This document shows positions 60,032-64,000 of a DNA stretch of 64,000 bases, one piece after another. Location: NCBI RefSeq assembly GCF_964340395.1, contig NC_135553.1, positions 25,846,949-25,910,948 of the forward strand, given 5' to 3'. A program made the position numbers and the translations under genes. The notes below the pieces were generated by a model that was not told the DNA's origin, did not search any database, and saw only the letters and a list, made by a program, of their open reading frames with translations. This DNA comes from Glandiceps talaboti. Its lineage: Eukaryota; Hemichordata; Enteropneusta; Spengelidae. The first letter of the stretch is position 1; each line of letters starts with the position of its first letter.

Positions 60032-60890
60032 TGTCTGTCTGTGTCATCATTTTCTTAAAAACGTCTGGTTCAGTTATAATGTTTGGGGTAATGGTTAGAC
60101 CTGATAAGTTTTTGAGCGAGATCTGTTTATGTTAATTAGGGAAATTTGCATATCAATGAAATTAACTAATTAAGCAATACCTTAAGACTGCATACTTCAA
60201 TTTCAATATAATTTCGTACATTCATTAAACATAACAACATACATTTGTCCTATAAATTTTGTTGATGTATAATTTGTTAATGAATAATTTGCATAATTAA
60301 TTATTTTGGTAATTAGGCTATATCTTAAGAATGCATACTACAATTTCAATATAATTTAGTACATACGTTAACCACAAAAAAAACCCCGCATATGTCCTAT
60401 CAAGTTTGTTTATATACCTTAGTGTTAATGAATAATTTGCATAATTAATGATTTTCGGTAATTAGGATACTAGTATATCATAAATGCATACTTGAATTTC
60501 AATATAATTTAGTACATAACAAAGCCGATATGTCCTATAAAATTTGTTGATATAGCTTACAGTTTTAATGAAAAATTTGCATAATTAATGATTTTAGGTA
60601 ACTAGGCTGTATCTTAATAATGCAAGCTTCAAATTTCGTATAATATGGTACATATATCAACCATAATAATATGCACCTGTCCTATGAAGTTTGTTGCTAC
60701 AACCTTTACCTATAATGAGTATTTTGAATAATGAATGATATTCAGTAATTAAGCAGTATCATGAACTCTTCAAATTTCATATAATTTGGCACATACATTA
60801 ACCTAAGAAAGCACGCTTGTCCCAAAAAAAAGGCCTATTACCGGTACCATAGTTTTTTTAGTTTAATGAGTTATTTGCATAATTAGTGCT
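59937..60890. mobile_element. hairpin-led repetitive element with tandem units (R3)
   Basis: A 10-bp stem hairpin, acctcccgta/tacgggaggt (59,937-59,960), is followed by a CTGT/TG microsatellite (59,980-60,031). Then come about five degenerate units of 135-155 bp carrying gcatacttcaatttcaatat and aatttgcataattaat (near 60,190, 60,333, 60,487, 60,622 and 60,766). The head-SSR-tandem-unit layout resembles families R1 and R2. No coding region. Confidence 0.75.
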
Positions 60891-63800
60891 TCCCTTTAAA
60901 TCTGGTTGGTAATAAAATAGCACTGCATAACTTTCTGTAATCATGTAAAGAACCATAATAGTGCACTTACATGTGTACTACCAATGACATTAAAGATAGC
61001 AGAGATTAACCTCTTACTGTGAAAGTGTTTCATTGTGTGGTCACTCTAAAGTTGGATACGCAATGCTTGAATATACATTCAATCTACCATGTGTTTCACT
61101 TTCTTGTAACAGTGAGAGTGTGCATGCTGCAACTGTAACCAAACTACAGTGCTGACACTCAGGGAAGCAATGGTGGTGTGCTTTATCTTCATTGTATTTG
61201 TGGTCCATTCAATATTATCACTGAACTTGATACGCAACTAATCCACACTGCATGATCATCCTCTAAAGGCTGTAAATGATACATAAACAAGTCTTTATTG
61301 AAGACATACTACCCAACATTTCAACTTAGTTATTCATATTCTGAATTTTTTACACAAATATGGCTGCCAATAGGTCATTGCAAAGGTCATACGATGAAGT
61401 AATGTGCACATGTTCACTACACATAGTCTATAACGATACATCCAGAACATTTCTTCTTGCCCATTTGAAATGATCTGCACACTACACAATTTGAATGTAA
61501 AAATAAAATTTGACTGCAATTGATGCGACCACACTGATAAGTCTTGAATAAGTAACTAATCTTTGTGATGACGTTAACGAGAATGTCAGGTTGACTGGCA
61601 TGAGGGTGGGTACACTTGTATAGTAATTACCAATTTTGATCTCTTACCAAATTGCACTCTCATTAGTTTTGGATCTTGTTAAAACACAACTACAGGTATT
61701 TATATTTATCTATCCGTGCATATCAACAAGGTTTTTGTCTTTTATTCAAGATTTATGGTAACTATTACACAACTCCTTAAGCATACCAGTGTGATGCAGT
61801 CTGATTACAATCTGATGTAGTGGTTGGCTCAGTCTATTACTTTCATTTTTGTTTGTATCATTGTTTGTATTACATGTTTGTTTTTTGTTGTCACCTATAT
61901 GTCTGACTGACTCTCATTACAGATAATCCTCAAATTAGACTATACAATTTCTCCATTATAATAACCAATCATGGCAATGAGAACGTGTCTTACTCCTCCA
62001 GTGTAACTGTGTAAGGCGGGCTTTGATGATTGGTTACACATACCTGCGAGATTTGAATGTTACAAGTATGCGAATTGGTCAGATGTAGGGATGTGAACAA
62101 GACTGAAAATGTGAACATGTATTACAAGGGACAAGTCAAGTAAAGTATGAGGGTAACAGCAGAGGAAAAGGCCGACCACTACATTGGATTATTATCGTAC
62201 TGCAGTGTAACTGAAGGTGACAAAAGTCAGCTGGGTGAGCTAGTAATATCTTTCAATTCCACTCAAAATTGTATTACAGATACTTGGAATAGGTATCCTT
62301 GTTCTATTCTAAGCTCTTAGAAGTTGAGTTTTATTACAATAGATCATGTGATGTAATGTTTATATTTCACAGTCTTGTAAAAATACCCCATAAGACAGCC
62401 TTATATATATCCCCAATTTTGCATTGACCATGTATTACCCATGACATTGCAAGTATCGTCGTCTACCACACTACACTTTGTAGATTAAATGATGCTGTCA
62501 TCTCTGTCCTGACATCCCTATCGACACTAAGTATACCAAAGAATAGAAATTACAAAATACACAGACTTGGTTGTCTTCAACCAAATATATCCAATCCTAC
62601 CGTGATAAAATTTACATCTTGTATTCCTGTACAATTTTACAAGTTAATAGTTACTTACATGTGTTATTGTTTATTTGTCAATTGCTGATAGTAAATAATG
62701 ATAAACTTGGATTCAAGAATAATGTCATGTATTCATATTTGAATTCATTAAAATGTATCCTTAATTCAGCCTGAGTTAGTAAAGTCACATTTAAAAGTTA
62801 TTCCATCATGCATGCTGTCCCAGATATGAATTTGAAAACTGTTTTGGTATATTTTTAATGACATTAGTGTAGAATGCACCTTGGAAATAAATTCTATAAA
62901 CTTTTCCTGTTATTTCATTCAAGAAAACTTAAACCTATTCTCTGATAAAACGGTACAAAGCTGTGAAATGGAGGTTAACATATCAAAATTTAGTCAGTTT
63001 AGAATCCAATGTGGCAACCACATATGTTATCTCTGTGGAAAAATAAGAGATTGATGACATCCTTGATAAGAAGATGGCTAACCCCAGATTTCTCTTATAA
63101 TTTTAAAAAGACCAGGACGACTTTTATATGGTTAAGTTTGGAGAGGAAGAACTTAGATTTTTAGGGAATTTCATCTCTGAGGCACATTCTACCTTACGTT
63201 AACCCTCAAAAATGTAATGAAATCAGTTGTCTTAGGTACCGAGTTAAAAAAGTTAAGTAGTTAGTAAATCCCATGCAATTAAAGTCTTTGAGAGCCTGCC
63301 TTCCCAAATATTTAAGTGTCCCGGGCCATTACCTGGATATTCATTCAAAGAATTCTTATACAAGAAGAAACTGCCATGTTTCTGATTTTCTACAAGTAAT
63401 TTTTTGTGATGCACCAACCCTCCATTCAATAATTGTATCATGTTTTGTATATCAACATACAACAGCGTATTTGTTAGTTCCCCAAGTATTTTACTAAAGC
63501 TTGGTAGAAGGTATGGAAATCTGCAAGTTCTCACAAGTTTTGAAACTGAATGAATCTTTGCAGTTTTCTTTATCAGACCATAATTATTGATTTGATCAAT
63601 TCTATCTGAGATAAATGAAACATACTGGGTATTCGAAAACATAAAAACCTGCAAGCTTGGTGATAAAGAAATGCATCGCATCATGAATATCAGAAACATT
63701 GAAAATTCAAAATTAGTGCTGACCTTCCCTTTGTTCTTACAATGGTTAAAACAAATATAAACGCTGTTAGGACCAAATAGTGTAGAGACATGGTAAAGTA

Positions 63801-64000
63801 GAATATTCATGGTCCAAAAGGTTATTAAAAGCAGATCTTTAGGCCATAAACCCTTCTCTGGTCTTCAAACTCTAATATTAGTATGAGAAGGTACACATTC
63901 CACTTTATCATATCCATTCCCCTGTTCTCCCTTCATCATCACCAAAAATTACCCCTAAAATCTGTAAAGTATAAAACATTATTTAAAAACATTGTCAAAT
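60891..64000. other. no gene recognised
   Basis: Unremarkable AT-rich sequence. The longest open frame is 185 codons on the minus strand at 63,810-63,253, non-repetitive but without a recognised motif. Confidence 0.5.

Overview
This is eukaryotic nuclear DNA from an animal. It is AT-rich, dense in microsatellites and dispersed repeats, and its genes are split by GT-AG introns. Four protein-coding genes can be supported: MOSMO, a GSPT1/2-type eRF3, and two near-identical dienelactone-hydrolase (CMBL-like) genes. The repeat content and gene set suggest a marine invertebrate, for example a hemichordate, lancelet or mollusc. I cannot fix the species from sequence alone.

Layout. From 1 to 5,266 there are dispersed repeats and the region downstream of MOSMO. 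MOSMO lies on the minus strand (8,719 down to 5,267; three exons, 166 aa) and is a four-span membrane regulator of Hedgehog signalling. A 0.9-kb intergenic region, carrying two palindromic CRE sites and a YY1/ETS-type composite, separates it from the divergently transcribed eRF3 gene on the plus strand (9,630 to 31,155; 16 coding exons, 590 aa). All 16 exons join in frame with consensus splice sites. The introns of the eRF3 gene hold most of its length: a 48-bp minisatellite in intron 3, a 39-bp minisatellite of about 80 units in intron 5, a 151-bp tandem repeat in intron 6, a 52-bp array of about 44 units in intron 11 and an 11-unit 35-bp array in intron 12. Intron 13 holds a small DNA transposon with a 5-bp target duplication.

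From 31 to 45 kb I see no gene beyond likely 3' UTR. The stretch holds dispersed repeats, fold-back elements, one arm (37.9-39.6 kb) of a long inverted repeat, microsatellites and a decayed non-LTR retrotransposon fragment. CMBL-like copy 1 lies at 45,116-45,901 and copy 2 at 57,919-58,704, on the same strand. Between them are the second inverted-repeat arm (50.5-53.4 kb), a direct duplication and a dispersed repeat copy. After 58.7 kb there is a hairpin-led repetitive element (59.9-60.9 kb) and about 3 kb with no recognisable gene.

Functional links. eRF3 acts in translation termination and MOSMO in Hedgehog receptor turnover. They are probably linked only by a shared promoter region. The two hydrolases are a recent or gene-converted pair. 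The most unusual content is the eRF3 gene's load of unrelated intronic minisatellites, the higher-order duplication inside the 39-bp array, and several structurally complete non-autonomous transposons.
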